From contig NZ_WWCN01000015.1 of NCBI RefSeq assembly GCF_009857445.1, positions 1-64,000 on the forward strand: 64,000 nucleotides of DNA, given 5' to 3'. A program made the position numbers and the translations under genes. The DNA is from Duganella flavida (GTDB lineage: Bacteria > Pseudomonadota > Gammaproteobacteria > Burkholderiales > Burkholderiaceae_D). Below, piece by piece: positions 1 to 9,954 of the stretch. The notes below the pieces were generated by a model. It was not told the DNA's origin. It was given only the letters and a program-made list of their open reading frames with translations, and searched no databases. Position 1 is the stretch's first letter. Every line of letters starts with the position of its first letter.

Positions 1-125
1 CAACCAAGCACTGATCGCTCTCGCAAGGCGGCGCTGCGACGTGATGTACGCCATGATGCGAGACGGGACACTTTATTGCCCTGCACCTCTCGCAACTGCT
101 TGACGAAGTACATAGGGACACCCCC
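1..125 (+). mobile_element. right end of an IS110-family insertion sequence
   Basis: The first bases encode the C-terminal end of an IS110-type transposase and are followed by a short non-coding tail containing a CATAGGGACACCCCCC-like end, as seen in IS110/IS1111 elements, whose ends lack long terminal inverted repeats. The exact right boundary is uncertain because these elements make no obvious target duplication. It lies only about 10 bases from the ilvC terminator, so the element sits in the intergenic space downstream of ilvC. The rest is outside the window. Confidence 0.6.
2..103 (+). CDS. IS110-family transposase, C-terminal fragment (runs off window start)
   Basis: Only the last 33 residues are visible, ending at TGA 101-103. 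The stretch ALARRRCDVMYAMMRDGTLY is typical of the extreme C-terminus of IS110/IS116/IS902 transposases (DEDD-type enzymes that move circular intermediates). The N-terminal DEDD domain and the catalytic serine region are outside the window, so whether the element is intact cannot be judged. The reading frame was chosen from this motif; the gene is too short here to be called on length alone. Confidence 0.65.
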   Translation, partial: NQALIALARRRCDVMYAMMRDGTLYCPAPLATA

Positions 126-130
126 CTCGC

Positions 131-160
131 AAATAAAAAAGCCGGCATATGCCGGCTTTT
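131..160 (-). terminator. rho-independent terminator of ilvC
   Basis: A perfect hairpin AAGCCGGC-AT-AT-GCCGGCTT is followed, on the minus strand, by a run of T (six A on the plus strand). It lies 20 bases after the ilvC stop and would end the ilvIHC transcript. It also has T residues on the other side and could stop reading from the insertion sequence. Confidence 0.85.
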
Positions 161-178
161 GCGTGAAGAAGAAACTGC

Positions 179-1740
<1,562 letters not shown>

Positions 1741-1741
1741 A

Positions 1742-3481
1742 TTAAAGATCCTCCGAACCCAGCAGCATTTCGGACAGACCCTTGCCAGCTTTCACCATCG
1801 GCCAGACGTTTTCCGATTGATCGGTAATGAAGTTCATGAAGACCAGCTTGTCTTTCATGGCGAAGGCATCGCGCAGCGCGCCATCTACGTCACCCGGTTT
1901 TTCAATGCGCATGCCGACGTGGCCATAAGCCTCGGCCAGCTTCTCGAAGTTCGGCAGCGAATCCATGTAGGACTCGGAGTAGCGCGAACCGTAGTCGATC
2001 TGCTGCCACTGGCGAACCATGCCCAGGAAGCGGTTGTTCAGCATGATGATCTTCGGCGTCAGGTGGTACTGTTTGCAGGTTGCCAGTTCCTGGATGCACA
2101 TCTGGATCGAACCTTCGCCGGTGATGCAGGCCACCGTTGCGTCAGGATTCGCCATCTGCACGCCCATGGCGTACGGCAGGCCCACGCCCATGGTGCCCAG
2201 ACCGCCCGAGTTGACCCAGCGCTTAGGCTTGTCGAACGGGTAGTACTGCGCAGCCCACATCTGGTGCTGGCCCACGTCGGAGGTGATGAAGGCGTCGCCT
2301 TTGGTCACTTCCCACAGTTTCTGCACCACGGATTGTGGCTTGATCACCAGATCCGAGGTGGCGAAGCTCAGGCAGTCCTTACCGCGCCATTCGTTGATCT
2401 GTTTCCACCAGTCCTTGAGCGCAGGCGCGTTCGGCTTGGCATCGGCCGCATCCAGCTGGGCCAGGAATTCGATCAGCACGTCTTTCACGTTGCCGACGAT
2501 AGGAATGTCGACCTTCACGCGCTTGGAGATCGACGACGGATCGATGTCCACGTGGATGATCTTGCGCGGGTTGGAGGCGAAGTGTTTCGGATTGCCGATC
2601 ACGCGGTCATCGAAACGCGCGCCGATAGCGATCAGCACGTCGCAGTTCTGCATCGCCATATTGGCTTCGTAGGTCCCGTGCATGCCTGGCATGCCGACGA
2701 ATTTCTCGTCGCTGGCGCGATACGCGCCCAGGCCCATCAGCGTGTTGGTGACCGGGAAGCCAAGTTTGTCGACCAGCTTGTTCAGTTCCGGCGCCGCATT
2801 GGCCAGGATCACGCCGCCGCCGGTGTAAATCATCGGACGTTCGGCTTGCAACAGCAGTTGGACTGCCTTGCGGATCTGGCCGGAGTGGCCTTTGTCTACC
2901 GGCTTGTACGAACGCATCTCGACCTCTTTAGGGTACGAGTACGTCGTTTTGTGCATCGAGATATCCTTCGGAATATCCACCAGCACTGGGCCTGGACGGC
3001 CGGTACGGGCGATGAAGAAGGCTTTCTTGACGGTCTCAGCCAAGTCCTTGACGTCCTTGACGAGGAAGTTGTGCTTGACCACCGGACGGGTAATACCGAC
3101 CGTGTCGCATTCCTGGAACGCATCCTGGCCGATTGCATGGCTCGGCACCTGGCCGGAGATCACGACCATCGGGATGGAATCCATGTACGCGGTGGACAGA
3201 CCAGTCACTGCATTGGTAACACCCGGACCGGACGTCACCAGCGCAACACCGACCTTGTTCGACGAGCGCGAGTATGCATCGGCAGCGTGGACCGCAGCCT
3301 GCTCATGGCGTACCAGAACGTGTTGGAATTTGTCTTGCTTGAAGATGGCGTCGTAGATATACAGTACGGCTCCGCCCGGATAGCCAAAGACGTGTTCAAC
3401 GCCCTCTTCGGCCAAGCAGCGCACCAGTATTTCCGCGCCAGTCAGTTGATTATTGCTTTGTGAAGATGCTTCGGTATTCAT
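1742..3481 (-). CDS. ilvI: acetolactate synthase large (catalytic) subunit
   Basis: Thiamine-diphosphate enzyme condensing two pyruvates, or pyruvate and 2-oxobutyrate, at the head of branched-chain amino acid synthesis. Length is 579 residues. The N-terminal PYR domain carries the catalytic Glu region (LVRHEQAAVHAADAY), and the C-terminal domain has the ThDP-Mg motif starting TGEGSIQM and ending at NNRFLGMVRQW. First gene of ilvI-ilvH-ilvC; AAGGAA lies just before the ATG. The gene could equally be called ilvB; the choice follows the ilvIH arrangement. Confidence 0.97.
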   Translation of the reverse strand: MNTEASSQSNNQLTGAEILVRCLAEEGVEHVFGYPGGAVLYIYDAIFKQDKFQHVLVRHEQAAVHAADAYSRSSNKVGVALVTSGPGVTNAVTGLSTAYMDSIPMVVISGQVPSHAIGQDAFQECDTVGITRPVVKHNFLVKDVKDLAETVKKAFFIARTGRPGPVLVDIPKDISMHKTTYSYPKEVEMRSYKPVDKGHSGQIRKAVQLLLQAERPMIYTGGGVILANAAPELNKLVDKLGFPVTNTLMGLGAYRASDEKFVGMPGMHGTYEANMAMQNCDVLIAIGARFDDRVIGNPKHFASNPRKIIHVDIDPSSISKRVKVDIPIVGNVKDVLIEFLAQLDAADAKPNAPALKDWWKQINEWRGKDCLSFATSDLVIKPQSVVQKLWEVTKGDAFITSDVGQHQMWAAQYYPFDKPKRWVNSGGLGTMGVGLPYAMGVQMANPDATVACITGEGSIQMCIQELATCKQYHLTPKIIMLNNRFLGMVRQWQQIDYGSRYSESYMDSLPNFEKLAEAYGHVGMRIEKPGDVDGALRDAFAMKDKLVFMNFITDQSENVWPMVKAGKGLSEMLLGSEDL

Positions 3482-3720
3482 GAAACATTCCTTTCAAGGT
3501 CCATAGGAGATTGATTGGATGCTCTGTCCTAACGAAGTACACCTACCGCTACAGTTCTGCCCGGACTCCCTTTATTTATGCGGTCGCACTACCTCTTCCG
3601 TCAACCGTAGTGACGTGCAAAGCGGCGCTAGCGCAAACTCTCGTTTGGCCGGGTTTTCCGTAGTGGTTATGCGTACCTCTCGTACTTGTGGTACGGGCGA
3701 GAGCAAACTGCCTACATAAG
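3482..3720 (-). promoter_or_regulatory. probable structured leader RNA of the ilvIHC operon
   Basis: About 240 bases before ilvI have no supportable gene but several compact stems: CTCTCG-TAC/GTA-CGAGAG-type pairing at 3676-3703, CGTCA/TGACG at 3599-3615, and a palindromic GCGCTAGCGC near 3628. No short leader peptide rich in Leu/Ile/Val is visible, arguing against a classic ribosome-stalling attenuator. Betaproteobacterial ilv genes are known to carry conserved leader RNA motifs; I cannot prove membership by eye. The 3721-3900 part likely holds the divergent promoters of ilvI and the sigma factor gene. Confidence 0.45.
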
Positions 3721-3924
3721 AAAGCGCGTCGTGTCGTTTGCGGCGTTGTGTGCCTGCTGCGACCAGACCATAGAGCTTCGGGGTTGTTCAAAGCGTCCCA
3801 TACGGTACACCGGGCCAACACTTTCAGCAAGAGCTAATTTGGAAAATGGTCGTTTTTGAGGTAAAACCATGCAAAACACGAGGTTTTTTGCTAGCATGCG
3901 CCACAGTTCAAAACATCCCGACGC
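3721..3924. other. intergenic region with divergent promoters (ilvI / sigma factor)
   Basis: No gene is supportable here. On the minus strand TTGCTG at about 3830 and TACCGT 17 bases later could be the ilvI promoter, which would give a leader of around 300 bases. Open frames reading across this stretch lack any protein family signature and have atypical composition. Confidence 0.35.
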
Positions 3925-4491
3925 ATGGCCACAGACAAAGAATTATCCGACTTCCTCGAAAACGTCGAACGCCGGGCCTTCAAGCAAGCCGTCTACGCAG
4001 TACGCAAAGACGAATCTGCTTTAGATATCGTGCAGGACGCGATGATCAAACTCGCCGAAAAATACGGCGACAAGCCGGCTGCCGAGCTGCCGATGCTATT
4101 TCAGCGCATCCTGCAAACCACGATCCTCGACTACTTCCGCCGTGAAAAGGTGCGCAACACCTGGGTCAGCCTGTTTTCCAGCATGGGTCCCTCGGGCGAC
4201 GAGCATGAGGACTTTGATATACTCGAATCGTATGCTGTTCAGGATGGCGAAGCCGGTGAATCAAGCGCCGACCAGGTCGAACGGCAGCAAACGCTGGCGA
4301 TTATCGATGCCGAAGTACAAAAGCTACCGGCGCGTCAACGCGAAGCCTTCCTCATGCGTTATTGGCAGGATATGGACGTGGCCGAAACGGCCGAGGCGAT
4401 GGGCTGCTCAGAAGGCAGCGTTAAAACGCATTGTTCACGAGCAACACATGCGCTGGCCGAGGCGCTGGCAGCCAAGGGAATTAAATTATGA
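3925..4491 (+). CDS. RNA polymerase sigma factor, sigma-70/ECF type
   Basis: Directs RNA polymerase to a set of promoters that cannot be named from sequence. Of 188 residues, region 2 lies near residues 20-75 (ALDIVQDAMIKLAEKYG, then LDYFRREKVRNTW) and region 4 near 125-180 with a helix-turn-helix (MDVAETAEAMGCSEGSVKTH). There is no region 1 or 3, as in the ECF class. Its stop overlaps the start of the next gene by four bases (ATGA), which places the following DUF3619 membrane protein as a possible partner or anti-sigma-like protein; that role is inference. Confidence 0.9.
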   Translation: MATDKELSDFLENVERRAFKQAVYAVRKDESALDIVQDAMIKLAEKYGDKPAAELPMLFQRILQTTILDYFRREKVRNTWVSLFSSMGPSGDEHEDFDILESYAVQDGEAGESSADQVERQQTLAIIDAEVQKLPARQREAFLMRYWQDMDVAETAEAMGCSEGSVKTHCSRATHALAEALAAKGIKL

Positions 4492-4901
4492 ACACCGACG
4501 ACCTGAATTTCGCTCACAAAGTGCGCCACGCGCTCAATGAAAAGCTGGATGACCTGCCGGCTTCGACCACCGACCGCCTGGCCAAGGCGCGCCAGATCGC
4601 GCTCGCGCGCAAGAAAGCGCATGTGGAGCAGCCAATGAGCGTGCGCGTGACCAAGGCCGAACTGGCGGTTGCGGGCGGCGGCATCAGTGGCTTCTTCTCG
4701 CAGTTCAGCTGGCTGGGCCGCGTGAGCATGGCGGTGCCGGCGCTGGCACTGGTGATCGGCATGATCGGCATCTACCAGTACGAACAGCAGGAGCGCATTG
4801 CCGATTTGGCGGAAATCGATGCTGCCGTGCTGTCGGACGAGCTGCCGCTGAACGCCTATCTGGACCACGGCTTCAACGCCTATCTGTCGCAAAGCGAGTA
4901 A
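4488..4901 (+). CDS. DUF3619 family protein, single-span membrane protein
   Basis: Function unknown. The 137 residues hold a soluble N-terminal part with a lysine-rich segment (LAKARQIALARKKAH) and one hydrophobic span near residues 83-100 (VSMAVPALALVIGMIGIY), followed by an acidic periplasmic-like tail. The start overlaps the sigma factor stop, so the two are made together. A soluble region joined to a single span immediately after an ECF sigma factor is the usual layout of anti-sigma factors, but no zinc-binding HxxxCxxC motif is present, so I leave it as a family name. Confidence 0.85.
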   Translation: MNTDDLNFAHKVRHALNEKLDDLPASTTDRLAKARQIALARKKAHVEQPMSVRVTKAELAVAGGGISGFFSQFSWLGRVSMAVPALALVIGMIGIYQYEQQERIADLAEIDAAVLSDELPLNAYLDHGFNAYLSQSE

Positions 4902-4905
4902 GCGT

Positions 4906-5610
4906 ATGGCATGGAGCGGTCGCGCCAAACTGGGCGCAGGAGCAGCGGTGATAGTGGTCGCAGCAGCGGGCGCAGCCTGGGTCGCCAATCGGCCCGACGC
5001 GCCGGCACTGGCGCAGGCGCCGTTGGCTGCCGTGCAAGGCAAGAACACCGCCAACGCGCCTGAAAAAATCCTCTGGAAAAACTTGTCGCCTGCGCAGCAG
5101 CAGGCGCTGGAGCCGCTCGCCGGCGAGTGGGACCAGATGGAAGCGGTGCGCAAGCAGAAATGGCTGGGCATCGCCAAGCGCTACGCCAAGATGAATCCGG
5201 ACGAGCAGGTACGCGTGCAAGAGCGCATGCGCGAATGGGTGCGCATGACGCCGGAAGAACGCCGCCAGGTGCGCCAGGCCTACGCCCGCGCGCAAAAGCT
5301 GAACCCGACGCAGAAATCGACTTCGTGGGAATCCTACCAGCAGCTGCCGGAAGAACAGAAGAAGGAACTGGCGGCTAAACCAGCCACCAAAAAACAGGTC
5401 GCCAATCTGCCGACGCCGGCGCAAGCCAAGCAGCAGACGGTGGCGCCGATCAAGCCAGCCGCGCCGACTGCATCGCCGGGCGTGGCGACGCCGGTGGCGT
5501 CACCGCTGGCGCCTGCTGCGCCCGCCCCAGCTGCTGCCGATCCGCTGCCGAACGCCTCCAACGTGACGCCGGTACCGCCGGCGCAACCTGCCCCGACCGA
5601 TGTCAAATAA
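4906..5610 (+). CDS. DUF3106 domain-containing exported protein
   Basis: 234 residues with an N-terminal hydrophobic signal-like segment (residues 7-25, LGAGAAVIVVAAAGAAWVAN). The central part (about 45-125) has WKNLSPAQQQALEPLAGEW and repeated R-x-x-x-W/F and PEERRQVR elements typical of DUF3106. The last third is an Ala/Pro-rich low-complexity tail. Starts four bases after the DUF3619 stop and overlaps the next gene by 11 bases. Function unknown; probably periplasmic or membrane-tethered and co-expressed with the sigma factor. Confidence 0.85.
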   Translation: MAWSGRAKLGAGAAVIVVAAAGAAWVANRPDAPALAQAPLAAVQGKNTANAPEKILWKNLSPAQQQALEPLAGEWDQMEAVRKQKWLGIAKRYAKMNPDEQVRVQERMREWVRMTPEERRQVRQAYARAQKLNPTQKSTSWESYQQLPEEQKKELAAKPATKKQVANLPTPAQAKQQTVAPIKPAAPTASPGVATPVASPLAPAAPAPAAADPLPNASNVTPVPPAQPAPTDVK

Positions 5611-6100
5611 CCCGACCATCAAGCGACGCCTGATTTCGATGGTGTACGAATCACTGCTCGGCTTTGCCGTGCTATTCCTGCCGTTTTTGATTTTTGAAGT
5701 GGTCACGCGGGCCAGCCACACGCCGCTGATCGAGCACATGCGGCAGGCGCTGGCCTTCCTGGTGCTGGGCTTCTACTTCATCCACCAGTGGAGCCGCGAC
5801 GGCCAGACGCTGGCCATGAAAACCTGGCGCATGAAGCTGCTGGGCGCGCATGGCGGGGGCGTGTCGCCGCGCGCGGCCGCTGTGCGCTATCTGTTGAGCT
5901 GGATGTGGATTCTGCCGGCGCTGCTCGTCGCGCTAGCGTTGGACCTGCATCGCTGGCAGGCGCTAGGCGCCGTCTTCGCCGGCATTCTGCTGTGGTCGCT
6001 GACCGCCTTCTTCAACAAAGACCGCCAATTCCTGCACGATAAACTGGCTGGCACCCGCCTGGTACAGCTGCCGCCGCAGGAAAAGAAAAAGAAGGTGTAA
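5600..6100 (+). CDS. RDD family membrane protein
   Basis: 166 residues with three or four membrane spans (about residues 15-35, 45-62, 92-112, 114-132). The RDD family is named for conserved Arg-Asp-Asp; here RRLISMVYESLLG opens the domain and a conserved KTWRMKLLG motif follows the second span. Function of most RDD proteins is unknown; some are linked to ion transport. The start lies inside the end of the DUF3106 gene, so it is the fourth member of the sigma factor operon. Confidence 0.85.
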   Translation: MSNNPTIKRRLISMVYESLLGFAVLFLPFLIFEVVTRASHTPLIEHMRQALAFLVLGFYFIHQWSRDGQTLAMKTWRMKLLGAHGGGVSPRAAAVRYLLSWMWILPALLVALALDLHRWQALGAVFAGILLWSLTAFFNKDRQFLHDKLAGTRLVQLPPQEKKKKV

Positions 6101-6152
6101 ATTTCGCAACCTTTCGTGGCAGAATAGTCTTTTCTGCCTTGAAGGGACCGAA

Positions 6153-8273
6153 ATGAAACCTGTCATCTACGGCGCGCTGTTTGCGCTGATCGCCAACGCA
6201 GCAGCCGCTGCCGATATCCCTCCCGCGCCCGTCGCCCGCGTCGAACCCGTCACCGACACCTACTTCGGCGAAGCCATCGTCGACCGCTACCGCTGGATGG
6301 AGAACGACAAAGATCCGGACTGGCTGCCCTTCCTCAAGCAGCAAAGCGCCCACACGCGCGCCGTGCTGGATCAACTGCCCAAGCGCGATGAACTCTTCAG
6401 GCGCATCCAGCAACTGTCCGGCGACATGGCAAATGCGAGCGATCTGCAAAAGGCCGGCACGCGCCTGTTCTACCTGCAGCGCCCTGTCGGTGCCAACAAC
6501 TTCAAACTGTTCGTCCGCGAAGCCGGCAAGGACCGCGTACTGGTCGATCCCACCAAGCTCGATACCAAAACCAGCCACGTCTCGCTGGACTGGTGGCGCG
6601 CCTCGCCTGATGGCAGCAAGTTGGTGTACGGCCTGTCGAAAGACGGCAGCGAAGACTCGGTGCTGCACATCATGGACGTGCGCAGCGGCGCGGTGCTGAA
6701 AGAGCGCATCCCCGACACGCAAGGCGCCAGCCCAAGCTGGCTGGCCGATAGCTCCGGCTTCTTCTACAACCAGCTCACCGGCAAAGTGAACACGCCGGAG
6801 CGCTACCTTGATGCGCAAGCGCGCTTCCACAAGCTGGGCGCCGATCCGGCCAAAGACCCAGTGCTGATGAAACGTGGCCAGGACGCCGCCGTCCAGTACG
6901 AGAAAATCCAGATGCCGCTGATCGTCGCCTCTGCGCAATCGAAGACCGCCGTGCTGCTGCTAGCCGATGTGCGCGAAGAGAAGCGGCTCTACACCGCACC
7001 GCTGCAAGACGTCTTGCGCGGCAAGGCGCAGTGGAAGCAGGCCACTACCTTCGCCGACGAGGTAACCGACTTCAATCTGCATGGCGATGAGCTCTACCTG
7101 CTGTCCTATCGCCAGCACCCGCGCGGCCGCCTGCTGAAAACCTCGGCGTCGACGCCGTCGCTGGTGAGCGCGCAGGAAGTGGCGCCGGAATCCGCGCTGG
7201 TGCTGCAAGGCGTTACGCGCGCCAAGGACGGCTTGTACATCCGCGCGCTGGACGGTGGCATCAACAAGCTGCTGCGCCTTGGCGCGGACGGCAAAGTGGC
7301 CAACGTCGCCCTGCCCTTCGACGGCACCATGCGCGCCATCGACACCGATGGCAATGCGCCGGGCGCGATGCTCATCCTCACCGGCTGGCTGCAGCCGACC
7401 GGCATCTGGTCGCTGGATGCGAACGGCAAGCTGGCCGACACTGGCATCACACCCAAGCCGCCGATTGACGTCAGCGCCTACACCACGGAGCGCCGCTTCG
7501 CCACCGCCAAAGACGGCACGCAAATTCCGTACACTTTGATTTACAAAAAAGGCCTGAAGCTCGATGGTAAAAACCCGGCCTTCATCTCGGCCTACGGCAG
7601 CTATGGCGCAGCGGCTTACATGCCGGTGTTTGCGGGCCGCACGCTGGCACTGGTGGATCAAGGCGCCGTTATCGGCTACGCCAATGTGCGCGGCGGCGGC
7701 GAATTTGGCCGCGAGTGGCATCGCGCCGGCCAGCTGGAAAACAAGCCAAACACCTGGCGCGATCTGATTGCCGTGTGCGAAGACATGCAGGCCAAGGGCT
7801 ACACCTCGCCCGCCTATCAAGCGATTGGCGGACGTTCGGCCGGTGGCATCACGATGGGCCGTGCGCTGGAAGAGCGTCCGGACCTGTTTGCAGCCGTAGT
7901 GTCGGGCGTGGGCTGGCACAATCCGCTGCGCTACGTGGCGGAGCAAAACGGCTATGGTGAAGAACCTGAGTGGGGCGCGATTGCAGATCCGGCGGGCTTC
8001 AAGGCGCTGAAGAGCATCGACAGCTACCAGCAAGTGGTGGATGGCACGAAGTATCCGGCGATCTTGCTGACCACCGGCGTGACCGATCCGCGCGTGGCAC
8101 CGTTCCATCCGGCGAAGATGGCAGCGCGCCTGCAAGCGGCGACTACCAGCGGCAAGCCTGTGTTGTTGCGAGTGGACTTTGACGCCGGCCACGGTATGGG
8201 CTCGACGCTGGCGCAACAGGATGCAGAGGCGGCGGATACTTATGCCTTCATCCTGTCACAGGTTGGAAAGTAG
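6153..8273 (+). CDS. prolyl oligopeptidase family serine peptidase (S9), exported
   Basis: Cleaves peptides after proline (family activity). A signal peptide covers about residues 1-19 (cleavage near AAA-ADIPP). The N-terminal beta-propeller domain begins with the PVTDTYFG and DRYRWMEND motifs typical of S9A enzymes. The catalytic domain lies at the C-terminus: nucleophile Ser562 in GGRSAGGIT, then Asp in TTGVTDPRVAP and His in DAGHGMGS. 706 residues is normal for the family. It has its own ribosome site (AAGGGA) and stands alone after the sigma factor operon. Confidence 0.93.
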   Translation: MKPVIYGALFALIANAAAAADIPPAPVARVEPVTDTYFGEAIVDRYRWMENDKDPDWLPFLKQQSAHTRAVLDQLPKRDELFRRIQQLSGDMANASDLQKAGTRLFYLQRPVGANNFKLFVREAGKDRVLVDPTKLDTKTSHVSLDWWRASPDGSKLVYGLSKDGSEDSVLHIMDVRSGAVLKERIPDTQGASPSWLADSSGFFYNQLTGKVNTPERYLDAQARFHKLGADPAKDPVLMKRGQDAAVQYEKIQMPLIVASAQSKTAVLLLADVREEKRLYTAPLQDVLRGKAQWKQATTFADEVTDFNLHGDELYLLSYRQHPRGRLLKTSASTPSLVSAQEVAPESALVLQGVTRAKDGLYIRALDGGINKLLRLGADGKVANVALPFDGTMRAIDTDGNAPGAMLILTGWLQPTGIWSLDANGKLADTGITPKPPIDVSAYTTERRFATAKDGTQIPYTLIYKKGLKLDGKNPAFISAYGSYGAAAYMPVFAGRTLALVDQGAVIGYANVRGGGEFGREWHRAGQLENKPNTWRDLIAVCEDMQAKGYTSPAYQAIGGRSAGGITMGRALEERPDLFAAVVSGVGWHNPLRYVAEQNGYGEEPEWGAIADPAGFKALKSIDSYQQVVDGTKYPAILLTTGVTDPRVAPFHPAKMAARLQAATTSGKPVLLRVDFDAGHGMGSTLAQQDAEAADTYAFILSQVGK

Positions 8274-8954
8274 TTAGAACCTCTCGTAATCCTGCAGGTA
8301 GCGCCATTCGCCTGCAGGAAGGCTGGACATGGAGATGCGTCCCACGCGGATGCGCTTCATGCTCACCACTTTCAATCCCACTTCCTTGCACAGCTTTTCG
8401 ATCAGGCCTAGCTTGGCGTTCTTCATGGCGAAGCGCAGGCGCGTTTCGTTTTGCCAGCTTACCTTGCCGTTGATGGTGTTTAGCTGGCGCAGTCCATCCT
8501 CAATGATGTTGCCGGAGACTTCAACGATAATTTCCTGCTCCACTGCTTCATCGCTCAACTTGCGGTTGACGCGGAAGTCCTGCGTGAACACGACCAGGCC
8601 ACTGGCTTTCGCATCCAGCGGTGCCATCTGCTCCTGCCCCGTGATGTGACGCTTGAGGAAGCGCTTGCCCGGCACGGTGCGGGTCAGCGTTTCCACGTTC
8701 AGCAGGTGCAGCGGCTGCGCCGCGCCCGCAGGCTTGTGCAGCAGGATGGTGACTGGCGTGATTTCCAGCAGCGTGGCGTCGTCGGCGATGGTGATTTTTT
8801 GTTCCGGTGCGACGCGTGCGCCCACCTCTTCCACGACCTTGCCATCGACGCTGACAAAGCCACCCTCGATGTATAACTCGGCCTCACGGCGCGAGCAGCC
8901 CCGTTCTTCGGCTACGCGCTTGTTCAGGCGAATGCTGTTGTCATCATTATCCAA
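8274..8954 (-). CDS. rRNA pseudouridine synthase, RsuA/RluF type
   Basis: Converts a uridine in rRNA to pseudouridine; the target position is not readable, though the layout is closest to RluF. An N-terminal S4 RNA-binding domain (RLNKRVAEERGCSRREAELY) is followed by the catalytic domain with the Asp motif LDAKASGLVVFTQD. ATG codons at 9005 and 8993 would need a 47-59 base overlap with the previous gene. TTG at 8954 has GGAG six bases ahead and overlaps that gene by 8 bases, giving 226 residues, so I prefer TTG. Confidence 0.85.
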   Translation of the reverse strand: MDNDDNSIRLNKRVAEERGCSRREAELYIEGGFVSVDGKVVEEVGARVAPEQKITIADDATLLEITPVTILLHKPAGAAQPLHLLNVETLTRTVPGKRFLKRHITGQEQMAPLDAKASGLVVFTQDFRVNRKLSDEAVEQEIIVEVSGNIIEDGLRQLNTINGKVSWQNETRLRFAMKNAKLGLIEKLCKEVGLKVVSMKRIRVGRISMSSLPAGEWRYLQDYERF

Positions 8955-9954
8955 AGAAGTCTCCAAACACGGTAATGGCGCGATCGATGTCATCGCGCTT
9001 GGCATCCATGTGCGTGACGATGCGCAGGCGCTGCGACATTGAGACGCGGATGTGAGTCAGTTCCAGCACATCGCCCAAGCCCTGCATGACGAATTGCGGA
9101 ATGTCGACGTAGAAGATGTTGGTCTGCGGCGTGCTGACTTTCAGACCCTTCATTTTCGCCAACTCGCCGGCGAAGTAAGCGGCGTTGTCGTGGTCTTCCT
9201 GCAAGCGCGGGATGTTGTGCTCCAGCGCGTACAAGCCACCGGCAGCAATCACGCCGGCCTGGCGCATACCGCCGCCCAGCATCTTGCGCCAACGCTTGGC
9301 TTCCTTGATCAGCGGCTTGGTGCCCAACAGGACCGAGCCAACCGGCGCGCCGAGGCCTTTGGACAAGCAGACGGACACGGAGTCGAAGCCGCGCGTGATA
9401 TCACGCGGGCTGACACCCAGCTTGACCGCGGCATTGCAAACGCGCGCGCCGTCGAGGTGCGTGGACAGACCACGACCATGCGCCAGCGTGGTCGCCTGCT
9501 GCACGTAATCGAGTGGCAGTACGCGGCCGTTGATGGTGTTCTCCAATGCGAGCAACTTGGTGCGCGCGAAGTGGAAATCATCCGGCTTGATGTAGGACTC
9601 GATATCGGCCAGCGCGATACTGCCGTCGGCCTGATTGATGATCGGCTGCGGTTGAATACTGCCCAGCACCGCAGCGCCACCGCCTTCGTAGCGGTAGGTG
9701 TGTGCTTCCTGGCCAACCAGGTATTCATCGCCACGGCCGCAGTGCGCCAGCAGCGCAAGCAAATTGCTCTGCGTACCGGACGGCGCAAACAACGCGTCTT
9801 CAAAGCCAAACAAATCGGCTGCATATTCTTGCAGGCGATTGACGGTCGGGTCGTCGCCATAGACATCATCGCCGACTTCCGCGACATTCATGGCCGCGCG
9901 CATGGCGGCGCTTGGGCGCGTGACAGTGTCGCTACGCAGGTCGAGCCATTCCAT
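8947..9954 (-). CDS. ltaE: low-specificity L-threonine aldolase
   Basis: PLP enzyme that cleaves L-threonine and L-allo-threonine to glycine and acetaldehyde. 335 residues, with the N-terminal [15 protein letters not shown] motif and the PLP lysine in SVCLSKGLGAPVG (near residue 205). ATG overlaps the stop of the upstream methyltransferase gene by one base, and its 3' end overlaps the pseudouridine synthase gene, so three unrelated enzymes share one transcript. Confidence 0.95.
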   Translation of the reverse strand: MEWLDLRSDTVTRPSAAMRAAMNVAEVGDDVYGDDPTVNRLQEYAADLFGFEDALFAPSGTQSNLLALLAHCGRGDEYLVGQEAHTYRYEGGGAAVLGSIQPQPIINQADGSIALADIESYIKPDDFHFARTKLLALENTINGRVLPLDYVQQATTLAHGRGLSTHLDGARVCNAAVKLGVSPRDITRGFDSVSVCLSKGLGAPVGSVLLGTKPLIKEAKRWRKMLGGGMRQAGVIAAGGLYALEHNIPRLQEDHDNAAYFAGELAKMKGLKVSTPQTNIFYVDIPQFVMQGLGDVLELTHIRVSMSQRLRIVTHMDAKRDDIDRAITVFGDFFG

